Origin: Tubiluchus corallicola
Taxonomy: Eukaryota > Priapulida > Priapulimorpha > Priapulimorphida > Tubiluchidae
Reading direction: 5' to 3'
Length of the DNA stretch: 64,000 nt
Assembly: GCA_030141605.1 (NCBI GenBank)
Contig: JAQGDQ010000251.1
Coordinates: 186,001 to 250,000, forward strand
Shown: piece after piece, positions 1 to 13,377 of the stretch
Layout: the number at the start of each line of letters is the position of its first letter
How positions within the stretch are numbered: position 1 is the first letter of the stretch
Program-made: the position numbers and the translations under genes
The notes under the pieces: model-generated
What the model was told of the DNA's origin: nothing
What the model saw: the letters and a program-made list of their open reading frames with translations, nothing else
Databases searched by the model: none

Positions 1-374
1 CAGGAAGATTAAAACTAAATGTTTTGTAAGCAAAATAAAAGTGTATAAAGCAAAAACAATTAAGAGTTCTGATTAGTGCAATATTTTCAAATTCTAAACA
101 GTTTTACTGTGACCACTCATCTATGACATAATAACGTGAACTGATTTCTTTGAGCAACTTTCACCACATGGAGAAAGACAGTTCAGTTTAGCACTGCTTC
201 CTTACCACCTGGCACTAAATTCATTTATGTAAAAACACAACAGTTGAGAGAGAGACTCATTCAAATTAAACCTAACAGACAATAAATACGGGGTGACTTT
301 TTAAAAACAATATGCAAACAATTACTTGAAACCTGTAAATTGTAAACATGATAGTGTACTAAATTAAGAAATAC

Positions 375-3300
375 CTTTTGCCTTGGTTAACAGGTTGTTG
401 ACGCATTGCCATATATCCCAAATCATCCGCATATGCATTAAGCGGTGACCCCGCTTTAATACGTATGCCATAGTAATGATATTTTGAGTTGCCTCTGAAA
501 AAAGAAAAGGAAAGTAATGCAAGGAGTTGCACGAGGATTGACTGACAGGAGTGCCAAACAAAAACCTGTTACCAAGGATATCACAACAAATGTGTTGCAC
601 TTTACTGTACAACACTAAAATCCCGAGAAAAAGCTTCTTCCTTCTAAATGTAGAGACTGCAAACCATCGCTGAACGTGCTGACAATGCTGTCAATGCAAA
701 AACTGGCTTTGCTGCAAACTTCACTTGCCAATAGAGAAAAACGTCTTCAGTAACAATTAATGAGCACTTGTTAAGCTCACTTTGTGAGATTCATGGAAAT
801 AAAAGAAGTTTTTACAAGCAATTGGCATTAATGTACCTTGTGCCAAGCCGCCTAGTTCTCAGTCCCAGAAAAACTGAACGGATCAATTTTCCAAATGATG
901 CAGCATTCACCGGATCCAGTTTGTGCTGAGCACAATGACGTAAATAATGGTTGTATAACGTGCTGCGTGGTAGACTCACACCCTCAGCTGTCTCATAATT
1001 GTCCAACAGCCATTGGATCTGTTGAGAAGATAACTCCGGCTATGAAATAAAAGATAAACAGCTCCATCTTTGGATGAGTCAGTAAGTTCAACACTGAATT
1101 CACGTCACAAGTAGCTACAACTACGACACTAGATCGTGCGCACTTGCAACGCAAGATGGAACTAATTATCTTGCACATACATATTTAGCATAACAACTAC
1201 AAGTACAAGATGCATATAAAACAAAAATTAATATCAACATTTTAATTACAGGTAGTCGTCGACTTACGACCTATGTGACTTACGACTGTTCGACTTTACA
1301 ATACAACCGAAACTTATTTAATTAATTATACAAAACTAACTATAACTCACATTTTCTTCTATTTCTTTAAACAAATTATTTTTAAATCGCTATTTGTTTC
1401 AATAAATTCATCGTAGGCGCAACCACACTTCATGCAAGTACATACACATCTTGCATGTACCACTTTAATATACAGGTCCTATTTGCGCCCAATTAATCTT
1501 TCGACCAATCTGTTGGAACGCACTTCGGTTGTAAGATGACGACTACCTGTACAGATAAAATAATAATCTTCCTTACATTAGTGTCACACGCATAGTGTAG
1601 CTTGGAAAGCATTTTAGTGTTATTTATCAATAGTGTGAGCTTAGATTATTTAAGAAACAACCAAATACATGAAATATTCTTAAACACTGAAATAAAATGG
1701 CAGATTTAAATATGACGCCTAAAGTAAAATCAACAGAAAATTTCCACTTGCCGACGAAAATTTTGGATTTTTATACTGATGCCAAAACATGCGTAAAACA
1801 TCAACGCTAACATCAGCATTTCATGCAGCAACATCTCATGCAAACATCTCTTACCGTAGCAGGAGACGCCCTAGTTGTGTGTGTCAGTGGATGACCCTGG
1901 TTGTCCATAAAACCTCCTTGAACTAGATATGTCCCACCACCTTGATATGTGACTACCTGTGAATTCTGGACAGGTGTTGACTGAGTCACAGGTAATGTAA
2001 TTTGCTGTAAATATTTGACTCGATTAACAAATTTATTTGGCAACTGTTTATTTTTTTTAGAAAAACTTGATAAAATGGAATTTACAAAACAAAATTTACA
2101 AAGAGCGAAGTGAAACAAACAATATTTTATAGGAAAGCACAACAGTAAGAAAAAACTTGGTTATTATTGGTTAATAACGACAAAATTAGTAGTGCAGGTA
2201 AGTAGTAACCAAGAAATTTTGCAACATTACGTTTTATTGATAAACTCTTAAACATAAAGATTATAACCAATAACTTTTATCCAATTATTATGACCAAATG
2301 GTTATTATAACCAACAATAACAAAATTAGTAGTGCAGGTAAGAAGTGACCAAAAAATTTTGCAATGTCACATTTTGTATTGACGTTGTTTGTAACATGGC
2401 CACAAAATCATAGTAAAGCAGGGTTAACAACATTTAATGAGTTCACCATGCAAGTACATTTGCAGACTGCATTATACATCGTGGTTGCATGTGTCCTGCA
2501 GCAGGGCTGGAAAATCTTCTGAACTGGCGGATGTAGTGCGTGGGATATTTCTTCTGTCAGAGGGACACAAATTTTTTAAAAGTATTTTTCAATATTCTAA
2601 TAGAAAAAATTTTGATTTTTCCTCTCTTTATAAGTAAAAATGGCAAAAGCACTTCGCATTGTAATTAATACTCATCAAATTTACAACATAATTATTACTC
2701 GAGGCAGTATTTTTCCACACAGCTGCACACATTGCAATTTGTCCCAACATACTGCATGAAACTTTAAAACTTGGCACTGGGCCAAGGAGAGACTGTCCAG
2801 GTGTAGTTGTATGTGATTATGATGCATGTGTTATAGTGGCTATCTGGTTCTATAAATAGGCCTGCTGCTATGAATATAAGATATATTGATTCTTACAACA
2901 GCACAGCCAACCTTCCCAGCCCTACCATTCAGCAGTACTAAAATTTCACTACATAACCTTAAACTTAACTTTTAAACTTAAAGTGTTATCTTGCTGACTG
3001 GCTCATTTGTGGTTGACTTCAAATTCCACTTTTATTACTACCCTGGCAAACGGCCTTGCCACCTAGTCAAGAACCAGTACAAGTCGTTCTGTTATCTTAA
3101 AAACTTTGCGGTTTAATTACTTTATCACACCCAAGACTACTTCCTTCAGTAGTTAAGCAACATCAGATATAAAAAGTGCACAGATGGGCGAGATACTCTG
3201 CAGAATGATTGTTTTCAAGTTATGTACTAGCAAAGCAATAGAAACGGTGAGCCAAGCAAAATCAAGGTCTCCTTCCTTTGTATAGTTCTAAGGAATTTTG

Positions 3301-6300
3301 TGGAACAATATCTAACATAAGGTATAAGATTATTTCATTAAACATCACAGTTCTCAACCACTTAACTCCACGTGTGCTTGGTGTGAATATAGACTACTAA
3401 TTGCTATTATTACTGAATGTGTAAGAACAAATGAAATAATGTTTGAATGTAGCAAATGTATGGCCAATACATATATTCTAATATATTCACATTTTTGGAA
3501 ATCCCATTTTTTAAATCTTTATGGGGCTCTGTGTCCCTTTGATGCAACTCCCCCTGCCCAATTATCTTGATCCTAGAAGCTCTTATAAATTCTATTGGGC
3601 TAGGTCTTTCCCCTGATGCCAACTTCTAGTCATTTGTGAGATATTCTGCCTCTGGCCTGCAAGTCATAGTTTGCCCACTCCTACATTAAAACTTAATTGA
3701 AAAACAGTTTACCTGCGCACTAGGTGGTGTGCCAGTAGCATAATAGGCAGCCGTTGATACCGGGGTATATGTATACATATTACCCGTAGCATCACTATAA
3801 TATGTAGGTCCAACCCTAGCAAACAGACAACATAATGCAATGACATAAAATGATACTCGTCACATCATATCACGTTTTAACAATGTAACTGGTAGTTTAA
3901 TTCTAGCAACCAGTAAAAGAGTTACCGAAGTTACGAAATTAAAAACATTTAATATTACCACCTTTCTGATGATGAATAGAGTGCAAATAGTGTCAGAATG
4001 TAAGTGTTTTCTTCTTCATCTAATAAGACAACTAATACAACAATGAACACTAGTTCACTAACTTTAACAAACACAAGATAACTTTACTAAACCCCACAAT
4101 AAAAACAAATAGCCGTGAATACATACATTTCACCATTTGTTGATGAATAGGTGGAATCAGTCGTCTCTACATATTGTACTTGTTGCGCCGGGTAAACGCC
4201 ACCCGGCTGGCTTGTGCCTACGTTCTGCAGCGTGACGGCTTCTGTGCCACCCTGATCACTAGTGCCGTCTGTAAACACAAAAATGAGAAGTTTAGCAAAG
4301 CATTTTCAGCAATTATAAAACAAAAAAAACCTGTTAGGCCTCATACACCATATAATAACCCTTTCCCTACGAATATTATGTTTTTTGTGCCAAATTTGAC
4401 TAACTTGGTCTCAATAATCTTTGAAATAAATGCAAACTTTTGGCAAGTACTATACTCGAAAATTCCACGATTTTTAAAATAAAATTAAGATCAAGTGTGG
4501 TGTGACATCCTGACTCTTCTTCTCTCCAGCACTAACCATGTGCCAAGGTTGACAGGCTTATCGATAGTCTTTAGATATAATGTAAAAAACATTTGCTATC
4601 TAATATTATGCTACCTTTTAAGGTCAAAGTCAAAGCCGAGGTCAGTGGCACTCATTTAGTCGGCTGACATAATAATCTTCCAAAAAAAAACAAAAAAGTA
4701 TATCAGAGCTATTCTACAAATCTAATAGAACTCATAAAGTGTAGACAGCTTGTCTATAATCACAGTGCTAAAGCTGGATAAAAATCCTGTCACTTTACCT
4801 GTCACGATAAACTGTTGAGTTCCTTGATGACCTGAGTGAACACCTGTTATAATTGTCACCTGTTGACCACTAGGTTGTAATGTTGCTGTCTGTATGTGTC
4901 CTGTATTCTGTACTTTAATTGTAGGTGATGTAATAGCTTGAGTGCCTTGGGAGGACTATACAGAAAAGCAAAAATGCTGTTAGTACTTTTTATCAGATGT
5001 GTTCAAATTAAGAGAAAATGTAATTCTGAATTAATTTGATGAAATGAAACAAAGTTTTATTGAGGAATAAGCTGGAAATGATTTAAGAATTTGGTCAAAA
5101 GCACTTGTCAGCTGCAAACCACCATCACGGCACTATCCGTCAGTAGTTCTAAATGAAAAGGATTATTAAAAAAAGTCTATGCAGTGTTGCACAAAAAAAC
5201 TCCATCCACTTCTGCTTAACAATGAACAGTAAAACGTTATGGCTTTTACACAACACCAACAAAGTAACAATATCAGCCACCCTCAAATTAACAATACAAT
5301 TTTTTTGCTTTGATAGTTATTACAAAGTGTCAAAGTCTGTAATTCAAGAAAATTACTGCAAAACAGACTGATAAAATCAAGGTAACATTAATAGTTACCA
5401 TAATCACAATGACTATTTAAACAATAAATATTAGGTAGACAGGAAATTCAAAATAACACAGAATTTAGAAAAGCACAACATGGAATTAAAATGATTGCAT
5501 GGGTTATATTGAGCTGCAAATAAGTCTAAAAAGGAACAAAAGCAGGTGCCAGTTCCAGACTTCAAGCTATTTCGAAACTGTGAGCACAAAATGTTTATTT
5601 GTGAATCAAAGAAACATGGTTGCCTGATGGATCAAATCACGGGAAAAATAAAAAAATTACATATTCAGTTTGCTAGGTACTAACTTAAATTGTGTTTCTA
5701 AAATTGTTTATGTCTAGATCTGCACAGAGTAATGGCCATAGCTCGGTGAGAAAATGTCAACATGATATCATGAATAGCGATGTTCCTTTTTAATGACACC
5801 AGGTAATTTGACATTGCAAAGGAAAAACAATGTCATTTCTGCCTCCATCCCATCACTAAATGTTTAATAATCTTTACCTTTCCAACACATAAACTAACTA
5901 AGCCTTCACCCAAATGGAAAATAAACAAGTAATTACACACCCAATCAATAACCAACCATCTACTTAACTAGCCAACCAACTAATCAACTAACCAACCGAC
6001 CAATGAGGCAGCGAGTAAGTCAACGAACAAATCAACCAACTGGCAAATGCCATCACATCCAAAGACACACCAATGCCCAGTCAGCACATAGGCTAACTAA
6101 CCTATGACATATACAAGTCGCCCATCCGCCAATAAACAGACCCAAGCCAGGTAATCAGATCAATAAAACAACCAAAAAAACTAGCAAACAGGCCAACTAA
6201 AGAACTTGCCTAGTACAAAATCTCATAACAAAGCAATGAGCCAAACAATACATCAAATGAAAAACAAAAAACACTGATAACAGTAAAAGGATAAACAATG

Positions 6301-9300
6301 AGAGAAAATTGTTACAGTAAAATTACTAAAACTTTAAGTTCTGCCTTCATATAATAAAAAGTGTAGCTGAACAGATCTACGTTAATATTAGAACATTTTT
6401 TCATACTACTTGACATTTTTGTTTTCAATTTTAATTTTCAAATTTTATTACTGAATGACAATAACAGAATAAAATATTATTAAAAATAGATAACTGTTAG
6501 TCTGTTAGACATCTCACATATTTACTGCATTTGTGCAAACGGAAGCCACAAAAAGCACGAATCATTGACAATGATTTAAAAACAGGGTAGGGCATAAGCT
6601 AAAACAAAAGTGAGATGCAAGTGAAGTGATGGCAGATAAGTGAGACAAAACGAACTGATCAAATGATAAAAATTATTTTTAAAACTTTAAACATTTTTTA
6701 ATAAAAAAAATATACATAGCAGTTTTGACATAACAATTATACATTTGTTACTCATGTCACTTCACAAAGAAACAAAAACATCAGGTTAGATGACTCAGCT
6801 TTAGTGTGCAAGCACCATAACATATTCAATAATATTCCATAAATAAAAGATAGTTAATTTTCCATTAAACATATTGGTGCGCTTTACATAGGCTACTTTA
6901 TCAATTTTGCATAACATGGATACCAAACGAGGTTCTTATCTATGTTTAATGGGCTTTATTGTTGTTCCCTATGCCAACCAGGTGTTTCTAAGCGCAACAC
7001 AAAGTTGGAAATCAATACTCAGGCACGTCTCTATTGTGTTTCAGAGTTTTGTAACTATGTTCATCAAAAGTTGCTTTGGAAATTTGTAACCAATAGAAAC
7101 AAGCAACCTAAAGTGACAAGCACTAAACATACGCTTTATAGACGGCTATTATTACCTGACAATTATTTGTCCTCGTGGCTCATTAAACAGAATCATTCAG
7201 GCAGAACACCATTATGCTTGGGATATTAACAAGTTATTATTTAACAGGAACTCCAAGCATAAGCGATGCCATATTGTAAGCAGGTGTTATCAATTAATAA
7301 GTTATGAATAAAAGTACATACTAATAATACGGTCTTTATTATACAGATCACCCTAAACAAGGGCAGTGTGCACTTAAGAGGTTGTAAGTAGAAAATTAAA
7401 ATAAGAATCCAGTGTAAGGGAATACTTATAACTACATTAACTAATGAGAGAATTCACTACTAGCAAAATTTATCTGTTTATTTTAAAACAAATCAGCCTG
7501 GCTATAGATAGTTAGTACATTTTCTCATTTTTACCCATTTTAAATTACCAAGCAATATGTTTGAAAATGTATTTGTAACGAGACACGAGTTAGCAAAATT
7601 TGTGATTTGCAAAACATCAGTAATTAACATTGTTGATAACTTAACATTATTGGTGTGGTAATGTCAATTGTAAATTAACAGCTTACTAGAAGAAAACACC
7701 TTAGTAGAAAATTAAATAGAAATCCACATAAAAACACACGCTGACCTACCAAAAGCTAAAAGAGCAACATAAATAGATCTTTGAACAGACAAGTTTAATC
7801 AAAGGTCTAAAATATGGGTAGCTGCTTATGCACTTTGTGTACATGCATGCAAATTGCAAAAGGAATAAAGAAAAAACTACAAAAAGTAAATAAGAATTAA
7901 CTTTCTCAAGAATTGACACAGAAAAATATTGTCTTGAAATAATCCTTATCTTATTAATGTACTTTTAATACTACGGAAAATTGAAAATCTGAATGAGTCA
8001 CACAGTAAGCATAAAGCACAACAGTGCTGTTCAAGGTAATGATTAGCAACTTAATTATGCAGCCTAGCTTACAATGCCAACATATCAGGTTCTCCTATAA
8101 TCACCAAGGAGCTGGGCACTGATGTGGCAAAACGGAGTCATAATAAATTTAGAATAAGCAACTAGAGCTACTGTAGCTATCACTACAGTATCCTAGTAAG
8201 TCACTAAGCTCTGTCCGAGCAACTATTGTTTGTACTAGCAACCTCTCATCAAAGTCCACATAAATAATCCCATTTCCTTGTAACAGATTCATTCTCGTCT
8301 TTCTAATATAATACGTGGTTTTTCTTTAACATATTTAATGTGGCAAATCAAAATGTGCATCTCTCCCAGTTGCGTGCGACAGATACCAGTGCTGCATAAT
8401 CTGACAGTGAGCATTACTGTTTGTTCACCACGGTAACATTTCTCACCTATCTTGCAAAATGTGAACGGCTACAGAGGGGCAAAGTAGTTGAAAAAATGTT
8501 GATTACTGAAGACAGTTCAGACGAAAGCCACGGTGTTTGTGACTGCAAATTTGCCAAAGGTCAATTTACTAGCAAGTGCGCAGAGAAATCTACACAATCC
8601 ATTTTGTGTACACACAGTACTATCAGTCAGATCAACAAACATTCATGGATAATGTGTTGGTTGAGTTTGATAAGGCAAATTTGATTGGACTGAGTTTTCA
8701 TTGATGTTTACTGAATTCAGGATACACCCAATATTTTTACTGTAAAAAATACACTAAATACGAAAAAACTCAAACTATCATTATTAATGTGTTGTATTTA
8801 TAATAATACATAATACGACCATTGCTCAGTTTGGAAAACAAATAAAACTACAAGCTAAGTTTGCACCAAAATTTTGCTAGAAATCAGATTTTGTCATTTA
8901 TTAAATTGCGATTAACTAGCCATATTTCCACTAAAAACATTTTCTTAAAAATAAATAATTTAGAACTAAAATTATGAATTTATTCTTCTGTATTTCTAAA
9001 TTTCGCACAGCTTACTCTATATATTTCCAATACACTTTTTTAAATAAATTAGCTAAAACTAAAAAATGCATTTACTTTCTAGATTCAGTCTGATTCACCC
9101 TTGTAAATGCTTGATGTATTATTTACAAAGCAACTTAATTATATGCAAATATAAATTAGTAGCGAAGAAAGAAACTTAAAAGATGGCTTATATTATTTAA
9201 AATTATTATTAAATGAAAAGATTTTTGTTATTGCAATTACAATTTGTTAGAAAATTACAATTACTTGAAAAACTGCAATTAAGGTAATTACCGGCTCGCA

Positions 9301-9928
9301 TCCAGAATAATACTCTTGACCATAACATCGAATTTTCTGAATCCAATCTAAAAATTTCGCTGACCCATGGTCAGGCGGAACACTACAGTTAGGATCTCGA
9401 TAACACACCTCCATTTTCCACAAACTCGGTTAGCATGCTTTATCAAACACCTGGGTCCAGTAGCCCTTACAAAATATAGGTGAATGTTCACTTAAGTATT
9501 GCCCGCAGTCAATTTCTTAAACTACAATCTACTTACATGCTAATAATCTAACATCACCTTCTGTGGTTCTTCCACGACATTCCTCACTACTCAGGGCCAA
9601 ATCACTGTGGTAACTCAAACCAGGTATGCAATTTGGACATAAACACAGCTTTTGTCAGTTACCATGCAAACACAGATGAGACTTAGAAACCGGACGCACT
9701 GAAAGCATGCAAAACGAATTAAAATGACTCATCAGCAGATAAAAGTATAAGACTCACCTGAGTTGTAGACTGCTGTGAAGCTGTTTGTGCTACTGCGCTG
9801 GACGGTTGTACCACGGTTGTCACCATTTGTCCACCACTACCACTACTATTACTATTCATCACTTGCATATCTGCGACAAATGTTTGTGTTGCCATAGCAA
9901 CAAGGTCGGCGTCTGTGTACCCAGTAGC
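375..9928 (-). CDS. RFX: RFX1/2/3-family winged-helix transcription factor, N-terminal half (partial, continues past left edge)
   Basis: Nuclear transcription factor that binds X-box motifs; in animals this clade controls ciliary genes. Exons in transcription order are 9928-9758, 4955-4799, 4268-4127, 3815-3713, 2004-1855, 1039-837 and 494-375. All have GT-AG borders and matching phases. The proposed start is the ATG at 9895-9893 ([11 protein letters not shown]), which has a good Kozak context and resembles the MATQ start of RFX1; an ATG at 9934 overlaps a pyrimidine-rich acceptor. About 337 residues are encoded here. Residues 1-230 are Gln/Thr/Ser-rich with family landmarks [20 protein letters not shown] and [10 protein letters not shown]. 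Residues 240-311 form the RFX DNA-binding domain, from [11 protein letters not shown] to [13 protein letters not shown]. The reading frame of exon 494-375 is set by phase (AG+A); other frames of that exon are misleading. The dimerization region lies off the window. Whether it is RFX1, 2 or 3 cannot be decided. Confidence 0.95.
1040..1854 (-). other. RFX intron carrying a MITE
   Basis: Intron between the exons encoding [10 protein letters not shown] and the first part of the DNA-binding domain. Its only recognisable content is the terminal-inverted-repeat element at 1249-1549. Confidence 0.85.
1249..1549. mobile_element. Tc1/mariner (pogo/Tigger-like) MITE
   Basis: About 301 bp bounded by inverted termini: CAGGTAGTCGTCGACTTACG on the left, and on the right the near-complement ending GATGACGACTACCTG. 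It is flanked by TA on both sides, the target duplication typical of the superfamily. It has no coding capacity, so it is non-autonomous. Confidence 0.75.
2181..2370. repeat. Direct repeat pair, about 50 bp, 140 bp apart
   Basis: The segment at 2181-2230 (beginning CAAAATTAGTAGTGCAGGTA) recurs at 2321-2370 with a few substitutions. The spacer contains further related TTATTGGTTATAACC-type sequence. It lies in an RFX intron and has no evident function. Confidence 0.7.
3590..3690. mobile_element. Possible hAT-type element end
   Basis: The stretch GGCCTGCAAGTCATAGTTTG followed by CCCACTCCT, read in reverse, resembles the GTGGGCAAACTATG terminus common to hAT elements. A matching second terminus was not found, so this is probably a truncated relic in an RFX intron. 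Confidence 0.3.
4956..9757 (-). other. Large RFX intron (4.8 kb), no exon recognised
   Basis: The flanking exons join in phase 0 without any extra exon. The interior is AT-rich noncoding sequence apart from a degenerate CAAC-rich simple repeat at about 5925-6190. Short open frames here lack splice context and protein-like composition. A cassette exon cannot be excluded. Confidence 0.6.
5925..6190. repeat. Degenerate CAAC/CCAA-rich simple repeat
   Basis: Many imperfect copies of CCAACCAAC, CAACTAAT and CAATCAA-type tetranucleotides in about 265 bp, looking like a decayed microsatellite in the largest RFX intron. Confidence 0.6.
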
Positions 9929-12087
9929 CTGCATGACAGATAAGAAAGAATGTAGGCCTATCAGCCGCAGTAAACGGAATGCAGGAAATGAGGAGAGTTA
10001 ACTAGATGAACCAGCCAGGTAAAATGGTACATAGCACTGGGTAAAAGCATTGAGGCTGCTATATCAATAAAGCTGTAACAGAAATAATTATTGTGTTAAA
10101 ATAAGTTTTATTCATACCTGCTTCATTATAGTACCGCTTATCACGTTTAATAAGCACTTTTGATAAGAAAAAATTCAGTGGTGAAACAATTAAAAAGAAA
10201 TAGTAGTAATATTAAGTTTTTGTATAAAAGAAAAATGCCATAGTACAACAAATATTTTCACATAATTTGTAATTTAATAACAAAAGGCATAAATTTTAAA
10301 AAAATAGCCACATAGATTTTATGTACAAACTTTGAAAAATTATGTTATAACTCATTATTAAAGAACTGCCCTTTCGAGGCACATCCTTTTTGGAAAATCA
10401 TATACAAACTATTCCTGTTTTCAGTATAAATGTCATTAAAGTAGGAACTGAGCTAATTAGTTTAGTAAGAAATTTGTGGCTCAAGTTATTTCAACTGTGA
10501 AATTAAATTAGATATTGGAAAGTTTTGCACATTACACATCAAAACTTATAATACAGTACCAAATGTAAAAACTTCAATCTAGAATTTTATACACTCATAG
10601 TTCACCCTGAAAAGACAACATCTTTCAAACAGCTACAATAGTCTTAAACTTTGTTAAAAATATGACAATTCAACAAAAATTAGCTCGTATATAACAGACA
10701 GATAACAAAAATTAAAATGAAAAATGAAGAATGTGATACTATATTTTTATAAAATTCATATGCTATCATTCTACAGGAATCTCTTTGAAAATTTGCTTGA
10801 TTTTTCCTCCTGGAATTGCTAAATCAGTCAATCACTCTTCATTTTGTTTCTTTAAAAGTTCTTCTATGTGGTTGAACATAATCACTTGTTCAGGCATTTG
10901 CCTTTTATGTTACCTTTGTTTTTAGCTCATTTCCCTTTTTTCAGTCATTTTATTCTTTCCATACCTTGCAATTTATCGCAATGAAAAAACATTCACTCTA
11001 TTAAATTGAGATTCCTTATTAGTATTTAATACACCCAGGGTTTCTAGACTAACCTTTGGTGATGAATTACATCTAATGCAGTTCATCTGAATTTTGTTAG
11101 GGTGCTGTACAATTACGTCAAATGTTCTAATTTTAATCTAACAACCAAAATAAATAAACTGTGTGCTATTGTGATAAAATTTATAATGATTGAACAGAGC
11201 TAGCAATAATTGTTGAACAGGAATCTGCACAAATGTAAAACATTTTTAAATTTTCTCCTATCTGCTGTCTATTTGCCTATTGGTCTGTCTCTAGTTTTTT
11301 TGTAATTAATGAAGACAAGATCATATCATTTATGTAAAACAAAATATACTGCTTGTTGTGCTCTATTTTGCAATGACACACACAAACCGTGAGAGGAAAT
11401 AGTACACAGACGAATCATCTACACTAGATCTACTATTAATGTCATATTGAAAGTATCAGCCTTTTAAAAAAACATCCCATAAAACAACCTAACTAATGTA
11501 AGATTTTATCAGTGTAAAAATGTCCAGTTGGAATGACCATATAATCAGTTAGTCATAACTCTCATTTCCTGCAAACTGAGGAATTAAAAGAATTATAATA
11601 ATAATGACTCTCATCAGAGTTTCTTTACATATGACTAATAGCACGTTTACGGCAATAACTATTTATTGAGTAAGACAAACTTTTTGGGTCTCATTTGGCA
11701 CATATGCCTATTACAATTAACCTTAGGATCAGTTCTTTTACCTGATAAAGATGTTACATTCCAGTACAAAGGAGCAAGTTTGATGAGTTTCCTTTCTTTA
11801 TTATGGAAATACAATTTTAAACATCACATTTAAAAAAGTTGAACAAAAATAAAACAAAGCTTACAACTTGTGCATAAAGTATATTGTTATTTTATTAAAC
11901 TTTTATGCCTTTTGACTTTTAATTTCTGTTTTATTTAATAATTTCTAGTTAGTGCTTTTTTCTGGATAATCCTGTATTAATTTAATTTTTACAAGTGAGT
12001 ATTTGCATGATAATTGTGTATATTACGAATTACTGATTGTGCATAAGGACTAAATACATTTGACATTGTACTGTCAGATCAAATCAA

Positions 12088-12106
12088 CTCTCTCTCTCTC
12101 TCTCTC
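12088..12106. repeat. CT dinucleotide microsatellite
   Basis: An uninterrupted run of about nine CT units. Confidence 0.9.
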
Positions 12107-13295
12107 CAGCCAATCGTCTAAGATTTCACAGCCTTCCTAGTGAGTCATTTCAGCAACCTTTCATGTTCACAAAAGTTCATGCCCAGGGCTGGATTAAAAT
12201 TGGGAACAGTTTAGAAAACAGCAAATACTGGTCCATGGAGAGAATGTAACGTAGAATATTGTACTGATCTCTGCCTATGTATGTAGATGGATGTTTGGAT
12301 AATCTGATATAAGCTCTGAACAGTGACTTTAGTATTCTGAGTATTCTCGGTGATTTGCAGATCAAAACAAAAAGGCTCCATCTGGTATGGCTCTACTAAT
12401 GATTTTTCGAATTGTGCCACCAGAAAAAATGTCTTTTTGGCTAACATTATACTCCTTAATTTTCTTTAACCCATCAATCTAAAACTTTCAAGATTTGACA
12501 GAACACTATGTACAATAAATGTTGGTAGAACACTTCGCATGTGGTTGCCAGAAGTTCTATAGCTCTAAAAAGATACAGAGGTGGTCTACAGATCAGGACA
12601 GGTCCCGTTTAAAAATGAGCTCAACCATAATAAAGACTACTTACAACTTTCAGGTTCCATTTCAGGAGTTTCTCATTTGAAAAATAAAAGGGAGGATACT
12701 ATTGTCGTGAGGTAATGAACTACAATCTGTTCGCAACTTCTACTTAAAAGTAAGCCTCTTAGCTATGCAGTTTGTATTTCTTAGCCTCATCCAAGGAGTA
12801 AAATACTCAGTTAGCAAGCGAAATGTTTGCACAGTATTAATTGAATCCTGTTTATACATTTAAAAAATTAATATTTTTGCAGGACTTTCGGTAGTTTTTA
12901 AATCATTATTTTGAACAAAGGACAGTATGTCCCTCTTCATGATCTCAAAATCAGTCACTTTGCGATATTAATAAGTTACTAAGGACAACTAAGCTTGACA
13001 TTAGTGTTTTCAGAATCTGAAATAAGACTCAGACTGTAAAGCTCTGATAACTAGCAGCTTAAACTAATACAAACACAATTAGATGAAATGCCAACACACT
13101 ATGCACAGTTTTTTGCAGTTTTTCATTTAAATTGCAATACCCAAATTTTTGGTCACATTGAATACAGATGATTCTACAACAAAACCTAGGAAAACACTGC
13201 AAACTTTTGTAAAGTTTGCATTTGCTTAGATGCAGCTAGTATTGCTCTTATTCAGTTGCAAACAAAAAGCCTGCACCATTATTAAAACAATACTG

Positions 13296-13377
13296 CTAGA
13301 CTCACTTCAAGTTAAGTCACATGCCTAGTCATTCGAGCGACTAGGTCATAACTTGAGTATGAGTCAAGTGACTCTAG
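13296..13377. repeat. Nested imperfect inverted repeat
   Basis: Three complementary block pairs are nested around one centre: CTAGACTCACTT (13296) with AAGTGACTCTAG (13366), one mismatch; CAAGTTA (13308) with TAACTTG (13349); and CCTAGTC (13324) with GACTAGG (13339). It could be a small foldback element or a regulatory palindrome. Confidence 0.65.

Noticed and set aside
364-615. An 83-codon open frame in the reverse direction
   Set aside because: It is a shadow frame over the RFX exon 494-375. The phase-correct frame gives the conserved RFX sequence.
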